DNA of 64,000 nucleotides from Hyunsoonleella jejuensis (GCF_900111025.1 NZ_FOFN01000003.1:124001-188000), one strand, 5' to 3'. Shown: positions 1-9,808, counted from the stretch's first letter. Notes: generated from the sequence alone by a model not told the origin. Program-made: numbers and translations.

Positions 1-110
1 AGTTTAACAATCAGAAAAAGATTGATGTTATTCTAGATAAGATAAGTAAAAGCGGTTACGACAGTTTAACAGCCGAAGAAAAAGATTTCCTTTTTAGAGC
101 AGGGAAGTAA
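1..110 (+). CDS. Rhomboid-family intramembrane protease, C-terminal end (partial)
   Basis: An open frame runs from the window edge (codons in phase from base 3) to a TAA at 108-110 and encodes the last 35 residues of a protein. The tail reads ILDKISKSGYDSL, then TAEEKDFLFRAGK. I recall this acidic tail from the C-termini of flavobacterial rhomboid proteases, which often precede the phosphatase-family gene that follows here. The membrane domain and catalytic Ser/His lie outside the window, so the assignment rests on the tail and on context only. The downstream ATG is 5 bases away, which suggests co-transcription. Confidence 0.55.
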   Translation, partial: FNNQKKIDVILDKISKSGYDSLTAEEKDFLFRAGK

Positions 111-115
111 AACGT

Positions 116-1141
116 ATGAAAAAAGCAAGTTTTATTGATAAGGTGTTGTGGTTCATCAATAGACTAATAGCTGCTATTTTATTGCTCTCTTATGTGCTTC
201 CTTTTTTACCTCCCAAAACATTTTCGGTACTTTCTGTTTTAAGTTTAGGAGTTGCATTGTTAATCCTTATCAACGTTTTGTTTTTTTTATATTGGTTAAT
301 AAAGCTTAAAAGGCAATTTTTATTGTCTTTTGTTGTTTTGGCTATTGGATACTTTTCATTCGGGTCGCTCTACAAGTTTTCGTCTTCAAAGAGTATTGAT
401 GCGCCAAATAATTTTAAAGTAATGAACTACAATGTGCGGTTGTTCAATTTGTATAAATGGATTCCAGAGGATCGTATTGAAACTAAAATTGTAGACTTAA
501 TTAAAACAGAAGCTCCGGATATTTTAAGTTTACAAGAGTACCATCCACATAAGAATGTTGATTTATCTTTTTTCAAGTATAAATATGAAAAGCTATCCGG
601 AAAAAAAACAAAATACGGACAAGCGATATTCTCGAATTTTCCAATAGTGAATTCCGGTTCGGTAGAGTTTCCTCAAACATCAAATAATGCCATTTACGCA
701 GATGTGATTATTAAAGCTGACACTGTAAGGGTTTACAATATTCATTTGGAGTCAATGCGCATTGATACAAAAGCAGAGAATTTAAAAAAGGAAAACTCTG
801 AACGTTTGTTTAAACGTGTTGGTAATGCGTTTAAAATGCAGCAATTTCAATCTGAACTTTTTTTAATTCATAAACAACAATGCAAGTATAAAATGATTAT
901 TAGTGGAGACTTTAACAATACGGCATTCTCTTATGTTTACAGAGCCATTAAAGGCGATTTAAATGATACGTTTAAAGAAGCGGGCAATGGTTTTGGGAGA
1001 ACTTACGACTTCAAGTTTTTTCCAGTTCGAATTGATTTTATTTTTTCAGATGATACGTTTGAAGTGAATCGTTTTAAGGCGTACAACGAACATTATTCTG
1101 ACCATTATCCGATTATGACAACACTTAATATTAAGGAGTAG
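116..1141 (+). CDS. Membrane-anchored endonuclease/exonuclease/phosphatase family protein
   Basis: This 341-residue protein has about three N-terminal hydrophobic segments (residues 10-95) followed by a DNase I-like (EEP) fold. The fold's signature residues are visible: N106 in MNYNVR, E141 in LQEY, the HLES segment, D265 and N267 in SGDFNN, and D329-H330 in SDHYP. The family hydrolyses phosphodiester or phosphomonoester bonds with a divalent metal; the substrate of this member is unknown. The topology places the catalytic domain next to the inner membrane, probably on the periplasmic side. It starts 5 bases after the rhomboid stop. It ends 9 bases from the convergent DUF6122 gene, with no obvious hairpin between them. 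Confidence 0.85.
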   Translation: MKKASFIDKVLWFINRLIAAILLLSYVLPFLPPKTFSVLSVLSLGVALLILINVLFFLYWLIKLKRQFLLSFVVLAIGYFSFGSLYKFSSSKSIDAPNNFKVMNYNVRLFNLYKWIPEDRIETKIVDLIKTEAPDILSLQEYHPHKNVDLSFFKYKYEKLSGKKTKYGQAIFSNFPIVNSGSVEFPQTSNNAIYADVIIKADTVRVYNIHLESMRIDTKAENLKKENSERLFKRVGNAFKMQQFQSELFLIHKQQCKYKMIISGDFNNTAFSYVYRAIKGDLNDTFKEAGNGFGRTYDFKFFPVRIDFIFSDDTFEVNRFKAYNEHYSDHYPIMTTLNIKE

Positions 1142-1150
1142 GGTACTCTT

Positions 1151-1459
1151 TTACATTAAAGCACAATCTACCGAGTCAGAGATAATGTGTATAACCAATC
1201 CTAGGCCTACAAGTCTGGATTTCTTCGGAAAACATAAAAAAATATAAAACAAAATAGGAAACGAGGAATGCAACGGATGAAATCCAATGCTGCATCTGTT
1301 CGGATCAAAAACAGGTGTTGCTAATACATGATCAATATCTATTAATAAACCTGCTAGCATTATAAAATAAGCTACTTTCCAATTTGATTTAAAAAACAGA
1401 AGTGCTACTGCCAAAGGCAAAAGAAAGTGAGAGCCATAATGAGCTAGTGATTGTATCAT
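1151..1459 (-). CDS. DUF6122-like small membrane protein
   Basis: This 102-residue protein is mostly hydrophobic, with three to four membrane segments. Charged or His-containing turns, including LIDIDHVLATP and FHPLHSS, separate the segments. The DHxLA and HPLHS motifs match what I recall of DUF6122, a small flavobacterial family resembling metal-dependent membrane hydrolases. No function is established. Its ATG overlaps the stop of the upstream wbqC-like gene by one base (TAATG at 1457-1461), so the two are translationally coupled. Confidence 0.7.
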   Translation of the reverse strand: MIQSLAHYGSHFLLPLAVALLFFKSNWKVAYFIMLAGLLIDIDHVLATPVFDPNRCSIGFHPLHSSFPILFYIFLCFPKKSRLVGLGLVIHIISDSVDCALM

Positions 1460-2085
1460 TAAGCTAGAATTATGGATTGAGATTCTAAATAATTTAAGGT
1501 GTTGGATCCCTCATTAAATAGCAAGTCCAAAATACTTAAATTAGGAATAAATCCATGTTTGTTTGCAAACACTTGGGTGTAGGCATCAAAGTTTTGAGAC
1601 GTTTCTTTTTTAGCGTTTACAAGATGTCTTAAATCTAATGTATCGTTTATTTCTTTTTCGAATGATGATGTTTTAGAAACAGATACACCTAATTGCAAAC
1701 AATCACAAACAATCTCAAAGCATTTTAAATTAAAATCCATAAGATACTCTGTTTCTTCAAAAAATAAAGGCTTTAAGTCGTCTTCATAATATTCAAAAAA
1801 GGGTGAGGTATGGTAAGCAGACAGCAATGATTTCCAATGATGTAACTGCCACTTTTCTTCATTAAAAATTTTAACGTCTTTATATTTTTGTCTGTTTTTT
1901 TGGGAATAAATAACGGGGATATTCAAAAGCATTTTTCCATTCGCGCCATAAATATAAGTGCGATTGCGATACGTCTGTTTTACAAAATTGTCTTCCATTT
2001 CCCAAACGAGATGACTCGCTTGAGCTATGGCTGCAAAATTTGCAATATTTGGGAAGTATGTGGGGTGAAGCACAATATTTTCCAT
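1459..2085 (-). CDS. WbqC family protein
   Basis: This 208-residue protein begins with the family's HPTYFPNIANF segment (usually QPxYLPxxxYF) and contains KQTYRNRTYI and a WQLHHWKSLLSAYHTSPFFEYY block, all typical of the WbqC-like family (PF08889). Members occur in O-antigen gene clusters and, in flavobacteria, as a conserved neighbour of lepB; the biochemical role is not settled. No signal peptide is seen, so it should be cytoplasmic. It is separated from lepB by 84 bases and by the lepB hairpin, so it probably has its own promoter. It is coupled to the DUF6122 gene downstream. Confidence 0.85.
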   Translation of the reverse strand: MENIVLHPTYFPNIANFAAIAQASHLVWEMEDNFVKQTYRNRTYIYGANGKMLLNIPVIYSQKNRQKYKDVKIFNEEKWQLHHWKSLLSAYHTSPFFEYYEDDLKPLFFEETEYLMDFNLKCFEIVCDCLQLGVSVSKTSSFEKEINDTLDLRHLVNAKKETSQNFDAYTQVFANKHGFIPNLSILDLLFNEGSNTLNYLESQSIILA

Positions 2086-2154
2086 GGTGATTCTTTTATT
2101 CCTTCGAAAGTTGGTACTTCAAAAAATAGAAGCTTTTAGATGTTAGTACTTAAA

Positions 2155-2179
2155 CTTAAAAAAAAAGCCTTAGGCTTTT
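2155..2179 (-). terminator. Rho-independent terminator of the parA-lepB operon
   Basis: A 7-bp stem (AAAAGCC at 2163-2169, GGCTTTT at 2173-2179) closes a 3-base loop and is followed on the minus strand by a run of T. The loop is the lepB stop codon itself (2170-2172), so the hairpin arm is partly coding. Confidence 0.75.
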
Positions 2180-3756
2180 GCCTTCTTGCGTTTACGCCAC
2201 TGGCTGTAACCTATCCATCCAATCAAAAGCACTAAAAACGGAACAAAGTATGATGTTGCTTTGCCTTTACCGTGCACAGTAGTAAAAAAGCGTTCCCATC
2301 TTGGGTTTTTTATGCCATCCCAACTCATCCAAATAAACACAGCTTTACCAAACACATGGTTATAAGGCACAAAGCCCCATCGTCTTGCATCTACTGAGTT
2401 GTGGCGGTTATCACCCATCATCCAATAGTAATCTTGTTTAAAAGTATAGGTATTTGCAACCTCTCCATTAATTAAAATTTGATTGCCTTGTACTTTTAAT
2501 GTATTGCCTTCGTATTCTGTAATTACACGTTTATATAGAGGTAAAACCTCCAAATTAATATCAACTGTGGCGTCTTTTTTTGGAATGAGTAATGGGCCGA
2601 AAAAGTCTATATTCCAATGATAATTAGGATGATGTGGAAAGATATCAGGGTCTCTAACACCTTTTTCTTGCTTGTTTACGGTGATATCAACAACATTAGG
2701 ATGATTTTTAAATTTTTCTAAAGCCTCATCCGATACTGCCGGAAAATAATAGTTAGAAAACTGTCTATTTGTTGGGTAAGCACCATCTGTTATATCATAT
2801 CTTTCCGCTAACCAATTTGGATTAAATTGATGTGTTTTTGGTGTTACATTATAGCTAAATTGAAGTTTAGCCCTATCTGGTAATTCGTTTTGTTTGCCAT
2901 TAATAAATACATAGCCATTGCGCACTTCTAAAGAATCTCCAGGCAAGCCAACACAACGCTTTACTAAATTGGTTTTTTTATCAATGGGTTTGTAGTAGTT
3001 TCTATCTGGTTTAAAGATATTCATATCTCGTAATGTATCCGCAGGTTGATTAAACACCACGATATCGTTACGTTTTATCTTTTGAAACCCAGGAAGGCGC
3101 ATATAAGGTAATTGCAACTTATTGATCCAAGATGTTTTGCGTTTTTCAAAATTGTCGTTAAACGCATACGATTTTACATCTAATAAAGGGATAGTATCGT
3201 GCACCATTGGTGCAGCTACTGTAGTCATGGGTACGCGCGCTCCGTAATGAAATTTACTTACAAATAAGAAATCACCAACCAATAACGATTTTTCTAATGA
3301 TGAGGAAGGAATAGTAAAGGGTTGCATAAAATAAGTATGCACTATAGTTGCTGCAACGATGGCAAATAAAATAGAGCTCGTCCATTCCCCTGAGCCAGAT
3401 TTTGGCATTAAATTTCTATCCTCAACATAGGTAACATCGGCTACATAGTTCAAGTAATAATTATAAAATCCCAAACTTACAACGGCTAAAAACGTATCTA
3501 AGTAGGTGTTTTTCCCAAAACTTCTAGCGGTTTCTACCCAAACAACCATAAGCATTATAAGGTTCACTATTGGTAGAAACAATAAAATAATCCACCACCA
3601 AGGACGATTGATGATTTTCATTAAAACTACACCGTTATACACAGGTACGAAGGCTTCCCAAGCCTGTCTACCTGCTTTTTGGTATAATTTCCATGTACCT
3701 AATCCATGTATAATCTGAATAATCAGCAAAAAAATGAGCCACTGCGTATTAGTCAT
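2170..3756 (-). CDS. lepB: Signal peptidase I
   Basis: This 528-residue protein removes signal peptides from exported proteins at the inner membrane. The N-terminal 100 residues hold several hydrophobic segments, including a Trp-rich one (RPWWWIILLFLPIV), ahead of the peptidase anchor near 130-145. The box PSSSLE places the likely nucleophile at S153. The KRCVGLPGD box gives the likely general-base lysine K266. A GDNRHNSVDARRWG segment is the conserved box E. A long insertion separates the boxes and a C-terminal membrane segment follows. The length is far above the 250-320 of E. coli-like enzymes, but I recall about 500-560 as usual in Bacteroidota. It ends a minus-strand operon that starts at parA. 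Confidence 0.95.
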   Translation of the reverse strand: MTNTQWLIFLLIIQIIHGLGTWKLYQKAGRQAWEAFVPVYNGVVLMKIINRPWWWIILLFLPIVNLIMLMVVWVETARSFGKNTYLDTFLAVVSLGFYNYYLNYVADVTYVEDRNLMPKSGSGEWTSSILFAIVAATIVHTYFMQPFTIPSSSLEKSLLVGDFLFVSKFHYGARVPMTTVAAPMVHDTIPLLDVKSYAFNDNFEKRKTSWINKLQLPYMRLPGFQKIKRNDIVVFNQPADTLRDMNIFKPDRNYYKPIDKKTNLVKRCVGLPGDSLEVRNGYVFINGKQNELPDRAKLQFSYNVTPKTHQFNPNWLAERYDITDGAYPTNRQFSNYYFPAVSDEALEKFKNHPNVVDITVNKQEKGVRDPDIFPHHPNYHWNIDFFGPLLIPKKDATVDINLEVLPLYKRVITEYEGNTLKVQGNQILINGEVANTYTFKQDYYWMMGDNRHNSVDARRWGFVPYNHVFGKAVFIWMSWDGIKNPRWERFFTTVHGKGKATSYFVPFLVLLIGWIGYSQWRKRKKAKA

Positions 3757-3824
3757 TGTTCGTATTTTATTTTAAAGCCAGTTAGAACCTAAAGCTTCAG
3801 TTTTGTTACATTTTTATGTAGGTA

Positions 3825-4529
3825 TTAACCAATATTTAACACATCATTCATCGAGAAAACACCTGTTCTGCCAACAAGCCATTCTGCTGCTACAACAGCA
3901 CCTAATGCAAATCCTTGTCGGTTGTGGGCAATATGTTCTATACTAATACTATCCACTTCGCTTTCATATGTCACGGTATGTGTTCCAGGCACATCTTCAA
4001 TACGTTTTGCTACAATTGGTATCGTTTTATCTTCATCGCTACCAAGCTTCCAGTCATCATAATTCACATTGTTTTCGATAACACCTTCCGCCAGTGTAAT
4101 AGCCGTACCACTAGGGGCGTCTAATTTTTTGGTATGGTGGATTTCCTCCATGGTAACATTATATTGCCCCAAATTACTCATCATTTTAGCCAAGGTTTTA
4201 TTCAATTCAAAAAAGATATTAACGCCTAGGCTAAAATTTGAAGCATAGATAAATGCACCATTTTTTTCTTTACAAAGTGAAAGGGCTTTATCGTAATCTT
4301 CTAGCCAACCTGTTGTACCAGAAACCACAGGCACATTGTTGTTTAAGCAGTTTGATATATTGCCAAATGCCACAGAAGGAATACTGAAATCTATGGCCAC
4401 ATCTGCTTTGGTAATATCGTAATCTTTATCATCTTTATCTACTTTAAGAACGATATTGTGACCACGTTTTATGGCTATTTTTTCAATGGTTTGGCCCATT
4501 CTACCATATCCAAGTAAAGCTATATTCAT
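3825..4529 (-). CDS. dapB: 4-hydroxy-tetrahydrodipicolinate reductase
   Basis: This 234-residue protein reduces 4-hydroxy-tetrahydrodipicolinate with NAD(P)H in the lysine and diaminopimelate pathway. It shows the N-terminal Rossmann motif (LGYGRMG, residues 6-12), the GTTGW segment and the active-site block EIHHTKKLDAPSGTA with the conserved His pair and Lys. The length matches the short DapB version common in Bacteroidota. It lies 68 bases upstream of lepB and 32 bases after the DUF5683 gene, within the parA-lepB transcription unit. Confidence 0.95.
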   Translation of the reverse strand: MNIALLGYGRMGQTIEKIAIKRGHNIVLKVDKDDKDYDITKADVAIDFSIPSVAFGNISNCLNNNVPVVSGTTGWLEDYDKALSLCKEKNGAFIYASNFSLGVNIFFELNKTLAKMMSNLGQYNVTMEEIHHTKKLDAPSGTAITLAEGVIENNVNYDDWKLGSDEDKTIPIVAKRIEDVPGTHTVTYESEVDSISIEHIAHNRQGFALGAVVAAEWLVGRTGVFSMNDVLNIG

Positions 4530-4561
4530 ATACTATTGTTTTGCCTAATGCCCAATATGGG

Positions 4562-5179
4562 CTAAAATTTCCAATTTAAACTTAAACCAACGGTACTACT
4601 TCTGTCTATATCGTTAAGCTCATAATGCGGCGCTAAGGTAAGATTTTCATCAACATTATACTGCAACAAATGGGCATCAACATTTGCATCAATAATATTT
4701 AGTGCATATAAACCAATGGTTACTAAAAGCGAAATCTCTTTATTCCGCCTAAATAAACGTTGAGCACGTCTTAAACCATCTTCGGTAACCCGCTCAGATA
4801 TAACATTTCCGTTTTCATCTAAATTTAAAAATTCATCATCCTGGAATCCTGCTAATCGTCTTCTGTAGGCGTCTCTGTAACGGCGATATTGCTCATCGTT
4901 TGTTAGATAAAAATACATGCCGGTTCCTAAAGCACCATAAACAATCGGGATTTTCCAATATTTTTTGTTGTAAGCTTGTCCTAACCCAGGTAAAACTGCC
5001 GACAAAAACGCTGCTTTTGCAGGTCGAAGCGGGTCAATAGTTTTAGATTTAATAATTGTATCAGCAACTATTATAGGTGCAGGGATGCTATCTTGGGATG
5101 TTTTATCATTTTCTTGTGAAAAGGACAAAAAACAACCAACTATAGCAAAAACAAGTGCTATTAAAAGTTTATTCGGCAC
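4562..5179 (-). CDS. DUF5683 domain-containing envelope protein
   Basis: This 205-residue protein has an N-terminal signal peptide (hydrophobic residues 4-20, cleavage near FSQEN) and a DUF5683-type core. That core has the PxKAAFLSAVLPGLGQAYNKKYWK segment, with a short hydrophobic stretch, and a second hydrophobic stretch (LLVTIGLYALNIIDANVDAHL). This organisation is a conserved companion of parB and dapB in flavobacteria, but no function is known. Its start overlaps the end of parB by 11 bases (5169-5179), which indicates coupled translation. Confidence 0.85.
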   Translation of the reverse strand: MPNKLLIALVFAIVGCFLSFSQENDKTSQDSIPAPIIVADTIIKSKTIDPLRPAKAAFLSAVLPGLGQAYNKKYWKIPIVYGALGTGMYFYLTNDEQYRRYRDAYRRRLAGFQDDEFLNLDENGNVISERVTEDGLRRAQRLFRRNKEISLLVTIGLYALNIIDANVDAHLLQYNVDENLTLAPHYELNDIDRSSTVGLSLNWKF

Positions 5180-6086
5180 GTTGCACTAATTTTTTAATTC
5201 GGTTAAAATCTTCTTCAGAATGAAATGGAATAATGATTTTTCCTTTTCCGTTTTTAGAGACTTTAACGTCAATTTTATGTCCAAAGTATTCTGAAAAATC
5301 TTTTATGCCTTTTTTAACATGCTTTGGGATATCATCAGAACTACTTTGTTTTGAAGTGCTTGTAGAACCTTTAGTCTCAGAGTTATTATGCTGTCTTACC
5401 AATTCTTCAGTTTCCCTAACAGAAAGCTTTTTTGAAAGAATGTCTTCGTAAATATCCAATTGTTCACTTTGATCTTCAATTGCTATTAGGGCTCTACCGT
5501 GCCCCATAGAAATAAATCCATCACGCATTCCTGTTTGAATGATAGGATCGAGTTTTAAAAGACGCAAATAATTGGCAATAGTAGAACGTTTTTTACCAAC
5601 ACGCTCGCTCATCTGCTCTTGCGTGAGGTTTATTTCATCAATTAAACGCTGATAGGACAGCGCAATTTCAATTGGATCTAAATCTTGTCGTTGAATGTTT
5701 TCAACCAAGGCCATTTCTAGCGATTCTTGGTCGTTTGCAATCCTAATGTATGCGGGAATAGTTTCTAAGCCTACCAGTTTTGATGCGCGATATCGACGCT
5801 CTCCTGATACCAATTGGTATTTGTTAAACTCTATCTTTCTTACCGTAATGGGTTGAATGATACCAAGTTCCTTTATGGATGAAGCAAGTTCACGAAGCGA
5901 TTCTTGGCTAAAACTTGTGCGAGGCTGAAACGGATTAACCTCTATAGCATCGATATCTAGCTCCACAATATTGCCGATAACTTTGTCAGCATCCTTGTCC
6001 TGAACAGATTTAATATCGTTACTTGGGTCTTTTAAAAGTGCCGATAAACCTCTGCCTAAAGCCTGTTTCTTAGTTGCCTTCGCCAT
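5169..6086 (-). CDS. parB: Chromosome-partitioning protein ParB
   Basis: This 305-residue protein is the centromere-binding CTPase of the ParABS system. It starts with the family's GRGLSALL segment. It then shows the NPFQPRTSF and GERRYRASKL boxes of the ParB/sulfiredoxin nucleotide-binding domain, and a helix-turn-helix (LTQEQMSERVGKKRSTIANYL) near residues 155-177. The C-terminal dimerisation part follows a low-complexity Ser/Thr linker. It lies 3 bases after parA. I did not find a canonical parS palindrome in the window. Confidence 0.96.
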   Translation of the reverse strand: MAKATKKQALGRGLSALLKDPSNDIKSVQDKDADKVIGNIVELDIDAIEVNPFQPRTSFSQESLRELASSIKELGIIQPITVRKIEFNKYQLVSGERRYRASKLVGLETIPAYIRIANDQESLEMALVENIQRQDLDPIEIALSYQRLIDEINLTQEQMSERVGKKRSTIANYLRLLKLDPIIQTGMRDGFISMGHGRALIAIEDQSEQLDIYEDILSKKLSVRETEELVRQHNNSETKGSTSTSKQSSSDDIPKHVKKGIKDFSEYFGHKIDVKVSKNGKGKIIIPFHSEEDFNRIKKLVQRAE

Positions 6087-6089
6087 AAT

Positions 6090-6854
6090 TTAGGAGTTTT
6101 TAGTAATAATTTCTTCAGCTAAACTTAAATAATTACTGGCACCTTTACTACCTGCATCGTAATTAATTATACTTTCACCATAACTTGGAGCTTCACTTAA
6201 ACGCACATTTCTTTGAATTATCGTACTAAATACCATGTCGTTAAAATGCTTTTGTACTTCCTCTACTACCTGATTGGATAACCTAAGTCGCGAATCGTAC
6301 ATCGTTAGCAGTAAACCTTCGTAATCCAAATTTGGGTTGTGAACTTTCTGTACGCTTTTTATAGTGTTTAATAGTTTTCCTAAGCCTTCCAAAGCAAAAT
6401 ATTCGCATTGAATGGGGATTAAAACCGAATCTGCAGCTGTTAAAGCATTCAATGTTAATAAACCGAGAGATGGTGCGCAATCAATTAAAATAAAATCGTA
6501 ATCATCTTTAATATCTACCAATGCCTTTTTTAGCATATACTCGCGTTCATCTTTGTCTACCAATTCTATTTCAATGGCTACCAAATCTATATGTGCAGGT
6601 ATAATATCTAGATTTGGGGTTTCTGTTGAGATTATAGATTCTTTAGCAGTATTGGAGTGTTCTAAAAGTTGATACGTACCAATTTCTACACTTTCAACAT
6701 CAACACCTAGCCCAGAGCTAGCATTGGCCTGAGGGTCAGCATCTATTAATAGTACTTTTTTCTCTAAAACACCTAAGGAAGCCGCTAAGTTTACTGAAGT
6801 AGTAGTTTTGCCTACACCTCCTTTTTGGTTAGCAATTGCAATGATTTTGCCCAT
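6090..6854 (-). CDS. parA: Chromosome-partitioning ATPase ParA (Soj-type)
   Basis: This 254-residue ATPase carries the deviant Walker A motif KGGVGKT at residues 11-17, the LLIDADPQANAS box and the DFILIDCAPSLG Walker B region. It lacks an N-terminal DNA-binding extension, so it is the chromosomal Soj type, not a plasmid type with a helix-turn-helix. It works with ParB to segregate replication origins. It is the first gene of the minus-strand operon, divergent from the M16 peptidase across a 185-base gap. Confidence 0.96.
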   Translation of the reverse strand: MGKIIAIANQKGGVGKTTTSVNLAASLGVLEKKVLLIDADPQANASSGLGVDVESVEIGTYQLLEHSNTAKESIISTETPNLDIIPAHIDLVAIEIELVDKDEREYMLKKALVDIKDDYDFILIDCAPSLGLLTLNALTAADSVLIPIQCEYFALEGLGKLLNTIKSVQKVHNPNLDYEGLLLTMYDSRLRLSNQVVEEVQKHFNDMVFSTIIQRNVRLSEAPSYGESIINYDAGSKGASNYLSLAEEIITKNS

Positions 6855-7039
6855 TGATCGATTTGGATTTTTAATGCGTAAAAATACAATTATTTGCGAG
6901 TAATAAAAACCTAACTTGTTAACAGAGGTTGAATAACTTTAGGTTATTACAGAAACTTACATGTATTTAAATTTTAACATTTTATTGTGAGAAATTATAT
7001 CATCGAAATGGGAAATTTGATAAAATTAAAAACTAAGTC

Positions 7040-9808
7040 ATGAAAAGCTATTATTCTTCTATTCAAACGGTGATGATTTTATTACTCGCCACAACATTAT
7101 CACTTCAAATTAATGCCCAGATAAAAAAAACGGCTGAAGTTGAAGGTATTTCAGAATATGTTCTAGACAATGGCCTAAAAGTGCTATTGTTTAAAGACAA
7201 TTCGGCACAAACCATAACTGTAAACATTACCTACTTAGTTGGGTCTAGACATGAAGGTTACGGTGAAAAAGGAATGGCTCACCTTTTAGAGCATATGGTG
7301 TTTAAAGGCACGCCTAATCACCCCGACATTCCTAAGGAATTAACAGAAAGGGGGGCGAGACCAAACGGCACAACCTATTTTGATAGAACAAATTATTTTG
7401 AAACATTCAACGCTACCGATGATAATCTTGAATGGGCTCTCGATTTGGAGGCAGATAGGATGTTGAATTCCTATATTGCCAATGATGATTTACAATCTGA
7501 GTTTTCTGTGGTTAGAAATGAATTTGAAAGAGGTGAAAACTCTCCAAGTAATGTTTTAAGGCTTAAAGTTATTAATACGGCTTACCTATGGCATAACTAT
7601 GGAAATGCTACTATTGGAAACCGTTCTGACATTGAGCGTGTACCAATAAAGAATTTACAAGCATTTTACAAAAAGTATTATAGACCAGATAACGCCATAT
7701 TAATGGTAACCGGTAAGTTTGATACTGACAAAACTCTAGAACTTATTGAGGAAAAATTTGGAGATTTAGAAAACCCCGAAACGCCATTAAACGATGTGCC
7801 AACAATAGAGCCAGCACAGGATGGTGAAAGACGTGTAACTCTAAGTAGAGTTGGAGATTTACAAATAGTATCTGCACTTTATCACATTCCGGCAGGTTCA
7901 CATGAAGAATATGCTGCAATGGCAATAGCAGAGGAGATTTTAACCGATAATCCTTCAGGACGTTTGTATAAAGCCCTTGTAGATGGCCAAAAAGCAGCAA
8001 GTTTGTTTTCTTATTCGCCTTTTACAAAGGAACCGTCCTTTCTTTATATTAATGTAAATGTGCCTTCAGATAAGTCTTTAACAGAAGCAGAAAGTACGAT
8101 GTTAAATCTTATTGATGGTTTGAAGGATAATCCTATTACTGAAGAAGAAGTTAATCGCGCAAAGGCGAATATTTTAAAGCAATATGACCAAATAAGTAGA
8201 AACTCTGCGTATTTAGGAACGTTTATGAGTGAATTTATTGGTGCTGGAGATTGGAGATTATCTTTTATCCAAAGAGATAGAGTTGAAGCAATGACTGCTG
8301 AAAAAGTTAATGCAGCCATCCAGCGCTATTTAATTCCTACCAACAGAACTGTAGGTAGTTTTGTGCCTGCAGACAAGCCAATTCGTGTTGAGATTGAGCA
8401 TACCGAAGGATTAGAAGAGTTGGTGACAAATTATAAAGGAAAAGAGGGTCTTGGCGAAGGTGAAGCATTTGATGTGTCTTATGAAAACATTCAAAATAGG
8501 TTGAATTCCGGAGAACTTGAAAAATCACCTATTGAGTACGGATTTATTAAGAAAAACAATCGTGGTAATACAGTGAATCTGTCTTTTATTATCAGAAATG
8601 GTAGCCTTAACGATTTTATGAATAAAGGAAAGTTGGCAAGCTATACAGCACAAATGCTAAATAAAGGAACAACCAATAATTCTAGACAAGATATTGAGGA
8701 TAAATTGAGTGCTTTAAAATCATCTATTCGTTTTTATGGTTCTAATGGAAGAATTTCAGCAAACATCAATACAACTGAAGAGCATTTAATGGAAACCCTA
8801 GCGCTAATGACAGATATGTTGAAGAATCCATCGTTTGACAAAGCCGAGTTAGAAAAATTAAAAACACAGGAACTTGCAAATATTGAAAGTAATAAAACAG
8901 AACCTCAGTATTTAGCAGGTAAAGAATTGGGTAGATTAAATCAACGTTATGAGAAAGGACATCCGCGTTATGCAACTTCAATTGAAGAGGATATTGAATA
9001 TATTAATGCGGTGACCGTCGATGCGCTTAAAGCATATCACAAAGAATTTTACGGTATTTCAAACAGTGCATCGTTGGTTGCAATTGGGAATATAGACGAA
9101 CAAGCCCTAAAAGATTATTTTAATAGTGCTTTTGCTGATTTTAGAGTAAACAAGCCATACAACCCTATTTACGATCCATTCAAGGTCAATAATGCTGTAA
9201 ATGAACAAATTAAAACTCCAGATAAGAAAAACGCAATTAGTATAGGAGTTATGACTTTTGAGGGTAGTCAAGTAGATGAGGATTATGCTGCACTTCAAGT
9301 AGCTAGTTCTATTTTTGGAGGTGGCGTTTTAAGTTCTAGAATTACCACGCGATTACGCCAAAAAGATGGAGTGAGCTATGGAGCGGGAGGAAGTGTAAAT
9401 GTTGATAGCGACCCAAAAGATGCTAATTCTTCAATTTTTGTGTATGCTATTTATGCTCCTGAAAACGCAGCCAAAGTTCAAAAAGGCTTTCGTGAGGAAA
9501 TAGAACGCTTCATTTCCGATGGTATAACAGAAGAAGAATTAAAGGTAGCTGTAACTAGTTGGGTGCAAGGGGAAAGTGTATCTAGGGCAAAAGACGCTGA
9601 ATTGTCTAATACTATAAACGACAACCTTTATTTTGACAGGGATATGATGTTTTATAAAGCTATAGAGGATAAGGTTACATCCTTAACCGTTGAAGATGTG
9701 AATAAAGTAATTAAAAAGTATTTTAAGCCTTTTGAAGAGTGGACTGTTGTAAGCGCTGGGGATTTTGAAAAACAGCCTGAGATAAAGAGTGATAAAAAAG
9801 TGGATTAA
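7040..9808 (+). CDS. M16 family zinc metallopeptidase, two-domain secreted protein
   Basis: This 922-residue protein begins with a signal peptide (hydrophobic residues 10-25, ending LQINAQ) and contains two M16 halves. The first half has the inverted zinc motif HLLEH (H81, E84, H85) and the third ligand E161, 76 residues later, in the NEFERGENSPSN block, so it is predicted to be active. The second half (about 500-900) lacks the motif but has the R/Y-type GGGVLSSRITTRLRQKDGVSYG block that closes the substrate chamber. M16 pitrilysin-like enzymes degrade peptides; location is periplasmic or outer membrane-associated. It stands alone, with a strong hairpin downstream. Confidence 0.92.
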   Translation: MKSYYSSIQTVMILLLATTLSLQINAQIKKTAEVEGISEYVLDNGLKVLLFKDNSAQTITVNITYLVGSRHEGYGEKGMAHLLEHMVFKGTPNHPDIPKELTERGARPNGTTYFDRTNYFETFNATDDNLEWALDLEADRMLNSYIANDDLQSEFSVVRNEFERGENSPSNVLRLKVINTAYLWHNYGNATIGNRSDIERVPIKNLQAFYKKYYRPDNAILMVTGKFDTDKTLELIEEKFGDLENPETPLNDVPTIEPAQDGERRVTLSRVGDLQIVSALYHIPAGSHEEYAAMAIAEEILTDNPSGRLYKALVDGQKAASLFSYSPFTKEPSFLYINVNVPSDKSLTEAESTMLNLIDGLKDNPITEEEVNRAKANILKQYDQISRNSAYLGTFMSEFIGAGDWRLSFIQRDRVEAMTAEKVNAAIQRYLIPTNRTVGSFVPADKPIRVEIEHTEGLEELVTNYKGKEGLGEGEAFDVSYENIQNRLNSGELEKSPIEYGFIKKNNRGNTVNLSFIIRNGSLNDFMNKGKLASYTAQMLNKGTTNNSRQDIEDKLSALKSSIRFYGSNGRISANINTTEEHLMETLALMTDMLKNPSFDKAELEKLKTQELANIESNKTEPQYLAGKELGRLNQRYEKGHPRYATSIEEDIEYINAVTVDALKAYHKEFYGISNSASLVAIGNIDEQALKDYFNSAFADFRVNKPYNPIYDPFKVNNAVNEQIKTPDKKNAISIGVMTFEGSQVDEDYAALQVASSIFGGGVLSSRITTRLRQKDGVSYGAGGSVNVDSDPKDANSSIFVYAIYAPENAAKVQKGFREEIERFISDGITEEELKVAVTSWVQGESVSRAKDAELSNTINDNLYFDRDMMFYKAIEDKVTSLTVEDVNKVIKKYFKPFEEWTVVSAGDFEKQPEIKSDKKVD

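Noticed and set aside
5169-6854. Possible parS centromere sites near parAB
   Set aside because: No canonical 16-bp parS-like palindrome was found in or around parAB by reading the sequence.
7743-9298. Minus-strand ORFs of 60-90 codons inside the M16 peptidase gene
   Set aside because: Antisense shadows; the plus-strand protein is continuous with both M16 domains.
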